A stretch of 64,000 bases of DNA from Lamellibrachia satsuma (Eukaryota > Annelida > Polychaeta > Sabellida > Siboglinidae). Made by a program: the position numbers and the translations under genes. Numbering within the stretch: position 1 is the stretch's first letter; each line of letters starts with the position of its first letter. The notes under the pieces were generated by a model. The model ran no database searches, was not told where the DNA came from, and worked only from the letters and a program-made list of their open reading frames with translations. Below, piece by piece: positions 37,130 through 52,100 of this stretch. The DNA lies in contig BSQZ01000035.1 in assembly GCA_033239005.1 (NCBI GenBank), positions 3,675,501 through 3,739,500 on the forward strand, in the 5' to 3' direction.

Positions 37130-40100
37130 GTGTGGGAAGGTATGTGTGTGTGCGTGCAGCATTTATAAGATAAAGATGTCACAAACATAGATCTGCATTT
37201 GGTCCAATAACAATATTCATGCATTATGTTATCTAAATCGAGTGTCATATAATATAAGGAACCCCATAGAAAGTGAACCTATGGGTCCATATTTTGTTAT
37301 GGAATTTGGACCCCTTATAGAATTTTGACCTCCCTGGCCCATTGAAAACAGTGCAATGTTGATTAGATAATATAATGCACATTTGAGCTAAGATGCTACA
37401 ATTTTGGTTACATGCATTTGGTTATGTTACCAGTGGCATTCATCAAACTGACCAAACAGATTCATTAAAAACATTAAGAGATCAGTGAAAGACCCATTGG
37501 TTGAATTAACATGGCTCCATAGGGAAAATGTTTTTCCCTGTGGTTGATTACTTTATACATTCTATATGACACTGGCACTCTTATATTCTAAAAATAATAT
37601 ATACAAGAGAAAGTTTCTCACATTGTGATTCACTTTTATTATGCAAAAGATGAATTTTGTAAAATTTTCAAGTCACCGTATGTGTAATCTTTTCAGATGA
37701 AGGATTCACCATTGGTTCGTACAAGTACAGGTACTAGTTTTGAAGCATCCAGCGCTACGGGTGCTGCCGTCAATCTTTACATTACGGATGTCACCTTTAG
37801 TGCCATCACTGCTACTACTGCTGTGGCACCACATACAACTGATGCTGAAATGCAAATCGATCCGGTAATGATATTTCAAGTGCGACACGTCGCGAATACT
37901 GCTGTAGTCACGGATGACATTATTGCACCAATGAACTACTCCTATGTGAAGCTTCCATCAGATTCAGTGAGAACAAAGACATTGGTGCAGATGATGCACA
38001 CTATGTGATAACAGCGACATAACAGAGGGTGACTCAAGCAGCTCCGACACCTATGAGAAAGAGAAGAAGTTTGTCATTCGTGAGAAAAACTTATGTCACT
38101 TTTCTGCACCTGCCACACACCAAACAGCCATAAACTGTGACACAGGTTGTACTCATGTCTGATCTATCAGCCAAGGTCTTTCGGATACTGGGGTGTCTGT
38201 CAGAGGAAAGGGTGCTGATTTCTACCCCTGGATAAGTGAAAGGTGAATTGAATATGTTAGGTGTATGTGTACTATCAGTCAGAATAAGTAGTGTATTGGT
38301 GTATATTTAGTGCCAGTAGTTTATTGGAACAGATGGTTGGTGTGCAAGTACTATCAGTCAGAACAAGTAGTGTATTGATACATATGATTGGTGTACATTT
38401 ACTGTCAGTACAAGTAGTGTAGTTGGTAGAGAATGAGACGCTTGGTTTACATTTGCTGTCGGTAGGAACAAGTAGTAGATTCAGTCAGAACAAGTAGTAT
38501 ATTGGATACACATGATTGGTGTACATTTACTGTCAGAAGACGTAGTGAAATGGTGCAGATTCCAGAATGAGATCATTGGTGTACATTTACTGTTGGTAGG
38601 AACAAGTAGTGTATTGGTATGCATGATTGGTGTACGTTTAGTGTCAGTCAGAACAAGTAATATTGTTACACATGATTGGTGTACATTTACTGTCCAATCA
38701 AAACAAGTAGTCTATTGCCATTGGTACAGATGATGATGGTGAAACAGTTAAATGCCTTGGCTTTATAAAGATTAATTATTTCCTAAGCTAAACTACCAGT
38801 ATATTTGATATGTTGTGGCATAATAATGATGTGTGTAACTGTGATATCCATGTTCCAGGTTGTATTTCCCTGTGGTAGAAGTCACTGTTTTTAGACAATG
38901 GTTTCAGTCGTTCTAGTTAGCCTTATTTCTTTGGTAATTGTTTTTCTATGTGAATAAACTGTTGGTATATTTTATGTTGGTCTCAATATAAATGAAATTG
39001 TGTGTAGTGAAATGCAAGATGCTGCAGGTAACATTTTTGTTGACAGAAGTGGGATATGGATAAGGAGGCATTCACATCATTTAGTTATTAATATTTTAGT
39101 GGGAATTTTTGTAGTTTTCCAGGTTGTTTTTCGACCTGCTGCATACTGTGGGTGCCTCACAATTTGTCTATATCAGACTATCAGTACACTCACCTGTGTC
39201 AGGTCAATCTCCATAGCTAAACTTTCCATCAATTCAATTCGGTTCAGAATAGACATCACAGATCCTTCCCACATTGCAGGATGGGATTACTTGTCTTGCC
39301 TTTCCTGAGCCTGAAATATAATTTGTCAGGGTTAGTTGATAGCACTAATTCCATAATTACCATAATAGTTGCAAAACTGTAAACATTACATACTGTCAGT
39401 AGTTAATTATTGTTATTTAAATGATTACATTGCACCAAACAACAAGGTGTTGTGGTGTGCTACAGAGAGGGGTGATTACAAGTACGAATATTAATGTAAT
39501 CATGATTACAGTAATTATTGCAATCACAATTACTAATGTAGTCATGATTACAATCATTATTACAATCACAATTACGGTAACATTTAAGAATATATATATA
39601 TTCACATAATGAATTAAATAAACCCTCATGTTATTATTGTCATCAATGTTATTCAACACAAAATCAAACACAATATTAAAATACAGTCACGGTACACTTC
39701 ATTAGATTAGATACCAAATAAAGAGAAGAGCCTGCTTGCATTGCCATTGTGGTTCGGACCTCGCCCTCGGGCTAGGTAAAAGACATATGCAGAAAAAATA
39801 TGATTATTAAAATGGCAATGATTCGATAACAATTGAATTACTGACCTGCTAGCTATAGGGCGAATCAATGAGTCGGCACGCAAATCATGCAATGACAGCA
39901 GGCCAACATCTAGCACCGCTCTGTTTGTGCATATCAGTACAAAATCATCGTCTTCGCCTTCGTACGGTGATGGAAGCACCAACGCCGACGGCAACGCGGT
40001 CGGGCACACGGTGCTGCGTAGCCATAGACTAGCCCTAGGCATGGTAGCTTCCTCGGAGCAGCATGATGACTCAACGTACACGTGCGCAGACATCGGGCCG

Positions 40101-43100
40101 TAATTTCCACAGGTTCACCACATCACATTACCTAGTCAGGAATCGTTGACAGTCAAAGCGCTGTTGTCATTTTTCCTGAATCCAACGTCAACAAAGGCGA
40201 AGCCGACCTGGAGTCTGGAGTGTGACTCGCACACTCGGTGACACTTTACGACTGTCAACCGTTGTTTCCGTGTGGCCTGTCGAACTAGACTCTTCGTCTG
40301 TGGTTTCCATTTCTCCAAAGATAGACAACTATTACAGAAGTTCAGTAAACCACTAATCGCTAGTAGCAGATCTGGTAAAACTGTCACAAGCGATGCATCC
40401 ATCTTGTCAACAAGTAAAAAATTGTTCCGGTATTCCGTTATAGCATATTCTCGTTGGTTAGCGTCTCGTGTGTTCGAGAAGTGTGGCGTTTTCCACGATT
40501 TTTTGCGTGTTTTGTTGTAATTTCTTTAACTTTTTTTATTTGGAACGAACAAAATCGCTATTTTGTTGACGTGTGTAAACACTTATATATATAACAAAGA
40601 CCCATATCTTTTTTTCGCTCCAGAATGCCTATTTATGAAATAAATCGCAAAAAATCGAAAATTTACATTGATTAGATATACGCGACTCAAACCACTCGTT
40701 TCGACAACAAGATGGCGATACGCAGTGATGTATTTTGTCTCGAACAAGATCAGTTTTTCAGTTTATCTCACAAATTAGCAGGTATCTGTCACCATTAATG
40801 CATAGTTAGATAATATATATTTAAATATACGGCATAACACAAAATTGCTTCAGTTCCCCTTTAATTGCTCTCAGTGAAAGTTTGCGTCCTGCGGGCAGCT
40901 ACAAAAATAATATTGGCTCACTTCCTCGTAGTTTTTCAGTTTGTTATCGGTTAAAATGATTCGTAAATGTACATCGGCGGGCGATGATCGCAGAAAGAAA
41001 TGACAGAAAATTACACAGCCACGTTTGATCAAGGCGAACTGGTTCGTACGTTTTGCGTGGCTTATTGAAGTTATTCACAATAGCAAAGCCACGTGTTTCG
41101 CTGCAAAGTTTGTGTGCATGTGAAAGCAAAGAACGTGTTTGTCACCAGGAAGGACTGCACCAAGCCCAAGAAGGACGACTTGGCAAAACACGAGATAATT
41201 ATCCACTGACCACCGGAAATCGACGGTGCTGCCGAAGTGCCAGATGGACTTCGTGATTGCGAGCGATCACGCGAAGTCAGCAATTATCGCCCATGTGTGG
41301 ACCGTGTTGATGCAAACGAAACGCTAGTCTCCCGATAGTTATGAAGCCTTCAAAATCTGGACTGTGAAGGAGCAGCGTCCCGGATTTACTGGTTTTGTGA
41401 AACGGACACTGTCGCAAAAACAAGGGTAGTTGCGGTGGACACTTGGGGCGACACTTGTATGGTGAAATTCTCTGACTCTGACTGTGTTTGAGATTTGCGG
41501 TGTGATAGATTTTCTTGTTTTATATTTATAATTAAACATTGTTCTATTAATTTATATTGGTGTTATGTTTTCTTATATTGGTGTTATGTTTAATATACCT
41601 ATATTATGTTTATATATGTTGGATATTAGGCCTAGTAAAAAATAAACTAGTTTCTCGTCCGAACTTTTTTAAAAGGAAGAGGGAGGCCCTTATAAGCTTA
41701 TCGGTAATTTTTTCTATTAGTTTCAAAGATGGCCACCATGTCTTAGATGCTTACATATTGTGGTTGATTAAAAGACAAGCTGTAGTTTTTTCGATGCAAT
41801 ATGGAACATGCCATAGATGTATATTACTATATAGCTTGCCATTCCATTATCAGATACATTACTTTTTAGCAGGACTGGCAGATGAATAGAAACATTTACG
41901 TAAATGTAACATTGCACAATAATACCTGTTACCCTGGAAAACTGCTTAAATTGACTAGAAACAAACAAGAAGCAAACGCAATGTTGAATGTATTTAAGAA
42001 TGTCGTGTAGGTTTGGCCATGGTTTCATTAGTTTGTATCACAGACATACAACTGAATGGCATTTAATAAATGCCATTTATGCTGATTGAGACTGGAATGA
42101 TATAAGTGAGTCTGTAAAGATTAATACTAGGCATCATCATTCAAATCTTATTTTAGACTCAGTTGAATGCACATACATCCCTACATTTTTTGTGATGAAT
42201 AACGAGTGAACTGAAAGATTATAACAGTACTTCGTACAGCAAGTTTTTGACAAAGATTTCTTCACAGAACCAAAAACCTTTAAAAATAATTTATCCTTAG
42301 TGAATAAAAAAGGAGGCGTAGAAGAAAAGGAAGTGGGCGGGGACGAGAAACTAGTTTCTTTTTTACTAGGCCTTATCACATTATTTTATGTCATGTTTTG
42401 CATTGTGACGTTTTGCCATCTTAGTGTCTGCTAAAAAAATGGCTAAACAAAATCTCATTTGGCTAAAGAAAATTTGAACCTTTAGCCAAATTGGCTTAAC
42501 AGATTTTAGGCCCAGCGCTAGCATAGACATGCGCGTGCATAATCACAAGAACCAGTCGCCGCTCGCACATCACTCCCGTTCTGAAGGAGTTACACTGGCT
42601 TCCAGTCCTCCACCAAATACAATATAAGATCTTGTCACAAACTTTCAGTGCTATCCACCACCAAGCACTGGATTACCTCAGTTGTCTGCTGTCCATATAC
42701 AGACCAATATGCTCACTACTTTCCGAATCTATCATCTCATTGACTGTCCCAAAAACCAGAACAGCCACATACGGTGATCACACTTTCACCAAAGCAGCAG
42801 CGACTTTGTAGAACAATTTGCCTGCTAACATTAGAAACTCTAACAGCTGCACCAGTTTTCAACGGCAGTTAAAGACCTTACTTTTCCAACAGGAATATAC
42901 AAGATGGAATGATATGTTTACCAGCTTTAATCTTATTCAATATTTATTATTATTTTGTCTTATTTAATTCTTTGTATACCTTAATTTATTATTTTATAAT
43001 TTTAATCCCATATGATACTTACAATAATTGTATTGCTCTTAATCTAATTTATCAATTAAATTATTTAATTCCATGTATACGTTTTAGTTAATGCCCTTAA

Positions 43101-46100
43101 ATTTAAATTGTATTTTTAACAGTTTAATTTGATGTCTAATTTTTAGCTGTATTGTTTTTAATTAATTTATTATTTTAATTATTTAACTGTGTATATACAT
43201 TTATCTGTATTATTACTGCATTGTAAAGCACCACGGAGCACTATGTGATTATGGCGCTATATAAATATCGTATTTGATTATTATTATTATTAACTGGGAG
43301 CCCAAAGCTGTTTGCATGAAAAAAATCCATTAATATAAATTTTATTGATTTGTATATTTCTGTTTGCTGTCTCCCATTTAAAAATTCCCACGTGGTATAT
43401 AAATATATATATTTTAGCAGCTAGCCGAGCACATGGCAATTTTCTGAATGCGCTGTCGATTTTATTGGGAAAAATGGTTAAGGTGATTGGAAAGTTGCCT
43501 GATTATATTGCGAAATGTGATGTGACAGGCAGCCAGGGAAGACACTACGGAGATAACAATACCAGGTAACTGTATGGATGGTTATTTACTAATGGCTGAG
43601 CATGCTACAAATGGGAAGAAAGATTATCAGAAAGAAACACCCAAGGCAAGAGCAAGAAGGTTGCGTTACGATGATCAAATTACACATTGGCTTGGGATTG
43701 GCATTTCAAATTTATATTTATAACTTATGATACTGTGACTGATTGGTGAACGAAGTATACAACTGCCTCTGTCCGGAAGTTCTGACAATGACTTATTATC
43801 ACTCAAACGTATCGTTTTCTCAGTTGTATTCTCGGACGTTTTTGAATAATTATTCTAGGCTTTCGTAGTTATTATGTCACTTGTAATACTGTTGCAAAGA
43901 TTTCAGAACTTCATGGCTAATTTTTAGTTGGAAATATAATCAGACAACTGTTCAATCAACTTATCCGCTTCTCCCCAATAAAATCAATAAGAAGTCATGA
44001 ACCAAACACACTGGAAATAACTGAAACTTTGATTTTAGGAAGATGTTAAAAGCATGTGATCAACTTACGTAACTGCAGCATAGTAGAACGCTCCAAACCA
44101 GACAGAGGAGGTGACCAAGTGGATGCCAATCAGAACCTTCCCATATTCTCTGTATGCCACCTTAAACCTAGCAAAAATTCCTTTCTTTCCCTCTGACACT
44201 GCATCACCAGGTTGTGACAATTCAGTTTTGTTATCAACATCTGTGTCTTTTTTTTTATATGACAAAAATGACTCGCTATCATCTGTTTTTGTATCCTTCA
44301 GTGGAAATGACTTATTGTCATTGTTGGGGGCTTCCTTTGCAGCATATTTTTCTTGCAGCTGCTGGTGCTCTGTGTCAAACTTAGGAAGTGTCCTGTAGGA
44401 GACACATGATGACAGATATATTGTAGCTGGTGCCACTGATGACAACAAAGGATGGGAGTTGTTTGACACAGTCAACACTGCTAACGGTCTGTGCTGCGTG
44501 GCATACTTTACTGGACAAGCAGCAGCAGTGTTGTAACGTTTAGATGAGTCGTGCTTATGGCAGACACATGATGTTGCAGTAATCCGGCGACAACTTTGAG
44601 TGTGATGCCAATGAACAACTTGGTCGTGCGCTACAACATAAATAACACATTGTTCAACACTGTTGTATTCTGCAACCTAAACAACACATTCGACAATATG
44701 GTCATATACTGCAACATAAACAACACATTGAACAACATGGTCATATACTGCAACCTAAACAACACATTGAACAACATGGTCATACACTGCAACATAAACT
44801 TCATGTTGAATAACTTAGTTGTGCATTGCAATAAAAACAATGAACAAAATGGTCATATAAATACTGCAACATAAAAATAGAACACTGTTATGTTTTGTCC
44901 ATTTACCAAAATGGTTTACAGTTCAGACATAATGGTTCCAGGACTGAGCATCATTTTGTAAAATAAATATCAGTGTATGATGGTAGTACTCATTGTAAGG
45001 TTAAAAAAATTAATAAATCTATGACTCTAAAACAATTTTTGGTACAGCTCATAGAATACTCAGTCTTTAAAAAAGAGATGCATAAATTAAAGTCTACAAA
45101 CTTTGTCTTTTACAAACTGACCAGGTGGTACTGTCTTGTTCTTTCTGGCTTTGACAAAATTACATTTCTCATAATAAGTGATTTACTTCCTCTAAAACAA
45201 GCAAATTGTGCCAACTTCTTATGCAGGGATCGAACTTGGCGGCAGCTTTGCATCAATGTGCCGAACATAAAATCGGATTGTTTTCTGCCATGTGTGCTCT
45301 ATAGTGATGCGTGCATTTAGCAACTTTTTTCTTTGAGGAAATTCAACTCAGACAAATGCAGACATAGTTATCCGTGATTGTGCACTTTGCTGATATCATG
45401 TCGACATCTTTCATTCCGCCGCCAGAATCTGTAGACGGTAGTGTGACATATTCCCGTTATGCACAGAATAATGCCTTCATCAACCACGTCATCTGCTGAG
45501 TGCAATCACTGTTCTCGTGGTCACATGTAGGTGATCGGGTTATATTTCTCCATTTAATTTGGCTAATTTTTAACATGTGTCCACTTAACTATGAAAAGCA
45601 TAATGGCCTAACTCTGGCGCTACGTGAGCTTCAATGACCCCCCCTTCTGTTACAATTAAGCAAATTTGTGTAAATTACATCAGTACAAATGTGTTGAATC
45701 CATTTTACAGTTTTTGGCATATATATGAATTTTAGGACTAAAAGTCTGCCAAATTCCACTGAAAAACATTTCAAGAATGTAACTTTTCATTAGTCTTAAT
45801 AAAATATGCCACAATTCTAGTGTGTGTGCGTGTGCGTGTGTCAACCGAGGACATTGGCCAGAATACACACCTTCTAACCAAGGTCCTACCGCCAACCGTG
45901 GACGTCCTCGGTTGGAAATAGTATTCAATCCTAGTCCAGGCACGTTTTTAAAACGCCTACTAGTGGTTTCCTGTGTTAATTTGATGTAGACCTCGGTTAG
46001 CCGTTCAGAGCCTGTTTTTGTGTGAACTGTGTGTATAACTCTCGAGTAGACGAAATCTGTCTTCACACTCGCTTTGACGCGCGTCCTCAGTTCTACGGTT

Positions 46101-49100
46101 AATATTCTGGTCCGAACCGTTGCTCAGCAATGTCGTCATTTCACTGTCTGCGCGACACCCACGTCAAGTAATTTTTGTTTTGATACTGCCATGACAAATT
46201 TACGAATATCAGACAACGCTATATCAGATAGTTATTCGACACTTTTTGGTATTACGTACTTAAGATCTTCCACAAAATACTATATTCACGTCACCGAACT
46301 AATATTCGACTAGCGTCGGTATGTAAATATGAATTCGGAGAGAGACAGTACTTAACATGAAATCCCACAAGATACTTCATTGACATGCCCGATATTAAGA
46401 TGGCATTGTTTAGACTCGAAATTGTTGTTCTCACTATCTATGTATTTTTTCCATTAAAATAACACTGTTTATTAATGTATTGAAAGTTCAATATGTATGC
46501 ATCATTTGTTTAACGAAATTTTAATACATTATTTATTAATTCACTACAAATAAAAATCTTCAACAATGCAGCACAGGTCAAACAAAATATTCTTCAGATC
46601 TGACCGATTCAATATTTCTTACTACACTGTGCATTCGTATATACGCAAAACGTAAAACGTGTCAACCTAGGGCATTGGCCAGAATAAACACCTTCTAACC
46701 TATCGCCTATTTGATGTAGACCATGGTTGGCCGTTCAGAGCCTGGTTTTGTGTGAACTGTGTAGGTATATATGACTCTCAAATCGGCAAAATCTCTCTTC
46801 AAACAATCGCTTTGATGCACGTCACGAAACAACTGCATCTGCCTGATTTCTTTTAGATCTGAATAATTTATTCGACAATACAAGTAACATATAAAGAAAT
46901 TCAGAGTAATACGAATTAATACAAAATGTATACATTTATAACTCACGTCCCGTAATTTTTATCAGGAGCATCTCTGATACTGCCATGGCACATTTACGAA
47001 TATTTTTGGTATTACGTATCCGTTTGTTTAACGAAGTGTCAGCAAAGATCTTCCACAAAATACTATATTCACGTCACCGACGTAATATTCGGCTGACGTC
47101 GGTATGCAAATATGAATTCGGAGAGAGGCAATACTCAACATGAAATCCGATAAGATACTTCATTGACATGCCCAATATTAAGATGGCATCCGCTACGCAT
47201 TGTTTGGACTCTACGCTTTTGGCATGTTCTTAATATCAATGTACTTTTTCCATCAACATAACAATATTTATCAATGTATAAATTGTGTACTTAACGTTCA
47301 ATATGTACGCATCATTTGTTTGACGAAATTTTAATAAATTATTTATTAATGCTTTACAAATTAACATCTTCAACAGTGCAGCACATGGCAAAATATATGC
47401 CTCAGATCTGACCGATTCAATATTTCTTGTTACACTGTGCTTTCGTGTATACGCAAAACGTAAAGGATGTCAACCGAGGACATTGGCCAGAATACACACC
47501 TGCTAACCGAGGTCCTACCGCCTATTTCATATAGACCACGGTTAGCCATTCCGAGCCTGGTTTTGTGTGAACTGTGTAGGTATATATGACTCTCGAGTCG
47601 GCAAAATCTCTCTTCAAACACTCGCTTTGACGCACGTCTCGATGCAGTTGCACCTGACCGATTCCTTTTAGATCTGACCGATATAGTTGTATCTGAATAA
47701 CTAATTCGACAAGAAAAGTAACATATAAGGAAATTCAGTGTACTACGTGTTAATACAAAATGTGTGAATTTATAACCCAAGTCCTATAATTTTTTCAGGA
47801 GCGACTCTGATACTGCCATGACATATGTACGCATTTTGGATAGCGACGTTTTTTGGTATTACGTATTCGTCTTGTGAATGAAGTGTTAGCAAAGATATTC
47901 GACAAAAAAACTATATTCACCTCATGGACGTAATTTTCGGCTGGCACAGGTATGCAAATATGAATTCAGAGAGGCAATACTTAACATGAAATCCCACAAG
48001 GTGCTTCATTGACATACCAAATACAAAGATGGCGCTCGCTATGCATTGTTTAGATTCGAAGCTTTTGGCATGTTCTCCGTATCAATGTATTTTTGTCATT
48101 AACATAACAATTTTAATGCATGTATAAATTGTGTACTGAAATCCCATCATTTGTTTAATGAACGTTTAATACGTTATTTATTAATTCATTACAAATTAAC
48201 ATCTTCAACAGTGCACCACAGGGCAAAATCTCACATCTGACAGATTCAATATTTCTTATTACACTGTGCTTTCATACATACGCAAAGCGTAAAATGTGTC
48301 AACCGAGGACATTGGCCAGAATACACACCGGTTAACCGAGGTCGTACGACCTATTTGATGTAGACCACGGTTAGCCGTTCAGAGCCTGGTTTTGTGTGAA
48401 CTGTGTAGGTATATATGACTCTCTAGTTGGCAAAATCTATCTTCAAACACTTGCTTTGACATGCGTCACAATGCAATTGCATCTGACCGATTCCTTTAGA
48501 TCTGACCGATGCAGTTGTATCTGAACTGCAGTTGTATCTGAACTGCAGTTGTATCTGAACTGCAGTTGTATCTGAACTGCAGTTGTATCTGAATAGTTTA
48601 TTCGACAAGACAAGTAACATAGAAGGAAAGTCAGTGTACTACGAATTGATACAAAATGTGTGAATTTATAACCCACGTCCGGTAATTTTTATCAGGAGCA
48701 ATTCTGATACTGCCATTACACATTTACGAATCTTGGATATAGCGCCGTTATTCGACGCTTTTTGGTATTACGTATTCGTCTTATGAACGAAGTGTCAGCA
48801 AACATCTTCTACAAAATAATATATTCATGTCACCGACGTAATTTTCGGCTGGCGTCGGTATGCAGATATGAATTCGGAGAGAGCCAGCACTTAACATGAA
48901 ATCCCACAAGGTGATTCACTGATATGCCAAATACTAAGATGGCGTCTGGTACGCATTGTTTAGACTCGAAGCTTTTGGCATGTTCTCAGTATCAACGTAT
49001 GTTTGCCATTAATAAAACAATACTAATGTATGAATAAATTGTGTACTGAAAGTTATATTATGTACGTATCATTTGTTTAATACATTATTTATTATTTCGT

Positions 49101-52100
49101 TACAAATTAACATCTTCAACGGTGCAGCACAGTGCAAAATTTATGCCTCAGATCTGACAGATTCAATATTTCTTATTACACTGTGCTTTCGTATATACGC
49201 AAACGTAAAATGTGTCTACCGAGGACATTGGCCAGAATACAGGCCTGCTAGCCGAGATCCTACAGCCTATTTGATGTAGACCACGATTAGTCGTTCAGAG
49301 CCTGGTTTTTGTTTAACTGTGTAGGTATATGTGACTCTCGAGTCGGCAAAATCTGTCTTCAAACATTCGCTTTGACACATGTCCCGAAGCAGTTGTATAT
49401 GACCGATTCCTTTTAGATCTGGCCGATACATTTGCATCTGAACTGCAGTTTTATCTGATTAGTTTATTCATTAAGACAAGCAACATATAAGGAAATTCAA
49501 TGTATGAATTTATAAATAAATTCTGGTCCGAACCGTTGTTCAGCAGCATCACCATTTCAGTGTTGCATGACAAGGAAGAAAGCGCGACACTCACGTCTCG
49601 TAATGTTCTAAGAATTATACACAAAGCGACACGTCACGATGCCTTTTGGATCTGACCGATGCAGTTGCATCTGCACTGCATCCTTCTGGATCGGGAGTCA
49701 GGTATTGTTAATTCGAAAAATCAAGTAACAAGGAAATTCAGTGTACAACGAATTAACACAAAATGTGTGAATTTATAACCCACGTCCCGTAATTTTTATC
49801 AGGAGCGACTCTGGTTCTGCCATGACACATTTACAACGGAGCAAGAACTGTGAACCATGTGAAATGCAGTCAATTAAGGCCAGAGTGAAGTGTTGTCAGA
49901 TTTTATCTGGCTACTAATGGCATCCCTGGTGTGCGATGTAGGCTGAATACCTTGGGCTGGTAACTGGAGGGTGCAATAAAATTAACCAGGCTAGTTGATA
50001 GATTCTAGGTATTTGATGTTGATGGGAGTATTTAAATGCACAAGAATACTAAGTTTACTCTCTGAGCGGAGGGAGGCAAGGGTCTCAACGTTCGTCTTTC
50101 CTCTGAAGGGAAGGAGGCAACGATCTCAACCTTCCACCTTCCTCTGAGGGGAGGGAGGCAAGGGTCTCAAACCTTCCACTTTCCTCTGAACGGAAGGAGG
50201 CAAGGGTCTCAACCTACCACTCTCCTCTGAGGGGAGGGAGGCAAGGGTCTCAATCTTCCACTTTCCCTTGAGCGGATTGAGGCAAGAGTCTCAACCTCCC
50301 ACTCTCCTCTGAGGGGAGGGAGGCAAGGGTCTCAACCTCCCACTTTCCCCTGAGGGGAAGGAGGCAAAGGTCTCAACCTTCCACTTTCCTCTGAGGGGAA
50401 GGAGACAAGGGTCTCAACCTCACACTCTCCTCTGAGGGGAAGGAGTCAAGGGTCTCAACCTCCCACTTTCCTCTGAGGGGAGGGAGGCAAGGGTCTCAAC
50501 TTTCCGTGACTAAGACTAAGATATGCCATGTATTATACTGCCCGGTATTCTTTAACATTAAATTTACGTTCTTGTTTTGTAAAATCATGATGTTTTTCTT
50601 ATGAAACTTGATGCCCGTTGGTATTCCTGGCATCCCTGTTGTCGGTTTGCACCATCGGGGGTTCGGGGTTGTTTCTCCCTGTATATTTAGGGTCCTCGAT
50701 GTTGTGCTGTGCCGGTGGGATTGTGCGAGCATCCAGACTAGTGTGCCTGTCTGATAGAATATCCCCATTGCTCCCTGGCCTGTCGGCGGCGCGGAGGGTG
50801 AAATAAACGTCGCCGGATTCCTGTAATTTAAGTGTAGCCCGCCCTTATAAGATGTTTGTGAATTTTATATTCAAACATACTCATACTGATGGCATTAACA
50901 CAATCAGTAAATAATCTGTTCGGGACTGTTCCATTCATTTATCGGCCTCTTGGAGAACTAGTATTTTTTTTAATGCAATCTACACTATTTTTTTACTAAC
51001 GCTATTTGATTAACTTTTGAAGCCGCAATGCCACATCAAGCATCGCAACTCTACTGACCTGGAGTCAACCGAAAATCACCATCTACCTCCGGTCTCCCGT
51101 CCAACAGTGTAAATCTTCCTGTAATGTAAGCTGGGCTCCCGCTCAGCACTACACTAATAACAGTAATAATTATTATAATAATTACAACGGCAGAGCGCAT
51201 ACCTTCGCTATGCAGAACAGTTTGCCAGTTGGAACAGACTCATGAATGTGAGATAAGCCGCCCTTTCATCTGTTTATATTGTTTCAGGTTTGTATTATGA
51301 ATGGCATTTACTAAAGTAAAAATCGTGAAATTTCAGAAGAAACTTATGTTTGATAAATTTCCTGAATCAGAATGCATCAGAAGCCAAATTGTGCAGCTTG
51401 AAAAATATTTCCGGGAACTCCCCCCCCCACCTCTGGCGCTCTCCCCTAATCCTGGAAATCTCCCGGATGCAATGTTCAAAAGGTTGGGATGCATGCCACA
51501 TTGCTGATACTCAAGGCTGCAGTTACGTGGAAAAAATAAATAAAGACCAAAGACAGAAGCTGCGTGTTTCTCCAAATTAGACACCAACACAATTGGAAAT
51601 AGTTTCTTTTTCCATTCGGGTGAAATACCCATTTCTTCTTCTCCATGCTGAATCTGTATATACCTAAGCAAATGCTTGGTTAGCAATTTGGGAAGAATGT
51701 AAGGGGTAAGGTTTGGTTTTGGTTGACGCCTGGTCGTGCAATAAGGCTGTTGAATAACATGTGGGTAGGGATAACTTATTTGAATTTGGGCGGTGTTTAA
51801 CTTAAGGTTTTTTGATTTAGGTTATATGATTACCTATGTGATAATCAATTAATTTAATTTTGAATCTTTTGAAGTTTTACTCTCGTTCAATGGTATATTT
51901 TGCTATCAACATATTCTCCTACAATGACAATGTATGTTACAATGCTGCCAGTGACATTGACACTGAACGTGTGCATTAATACGGTTAACAAAGGCAAGTA
52001 TATAACTCAACTGTGTCATATTTAGTGAACTAATTTTAACATACATCTGACAATTTTGTTTTAAATTGCGGCTAGGAGTGTTTCCTTAAACTTCCTGTGA

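Larger units (their letters stand above)
32313..42520. mobile_element. hAT-like element of about 10.2 kb, splitting LINE-A
   Basis: The ends read TAGCGCTG (32313) and CAGCGCTA (42520), exact inverted copies; TAG-N-G starts are typical of hAT. Beyond the first eight bases the ends share only loose motifs (left CATTTGGCGAAAGG, right rc AATTTGGCTAAAGG). LINE-A reads straight on at both sides. The flanking octamers TGCTAGGC and GCATAGAC are not identical. A zinc-finger segment of hAT transposase type lies at 41045-41225. The interior also holds a TIR element, a CR1 LINE, a PIF-like MITE and tandem repeats, so much of the 10 kb is later insertion. Confidence 0.5.

Noticed and set aside
36877..37696. 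Extra inverted repeat around GAACCTATGGGTCC
   Set aside because: The match is short and imperfect, without clear ends or duplications.
39417..39671. Ile/Val/Thr-rich frames on both strands
   Set aside because: They come from a degenerate ATTAC repeat; hydrophobic composition is due to the repeat.
44596..44874. + strand frame of 92 codons rich in Asn (NNTLNNMVIYCN)
   Set aside because: It is the reverse reading of the 39-bp minisatellite at the FAM210A acceptor.
47430..47780. Minus-strand frame of 116 codons, with relatives at 46707-46946, 48443-48676 and 45680-46066
   Set aside because: The related frames repeat because the 0.8-kb DNA unit repeats. They are broken differently in each copy and show no domain.
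50055..50505. CRISPR-like array because of regular 45-bp units
   Set aside because: The units are contiguous minisatellite copies with no unique spacers, in animal DNA.
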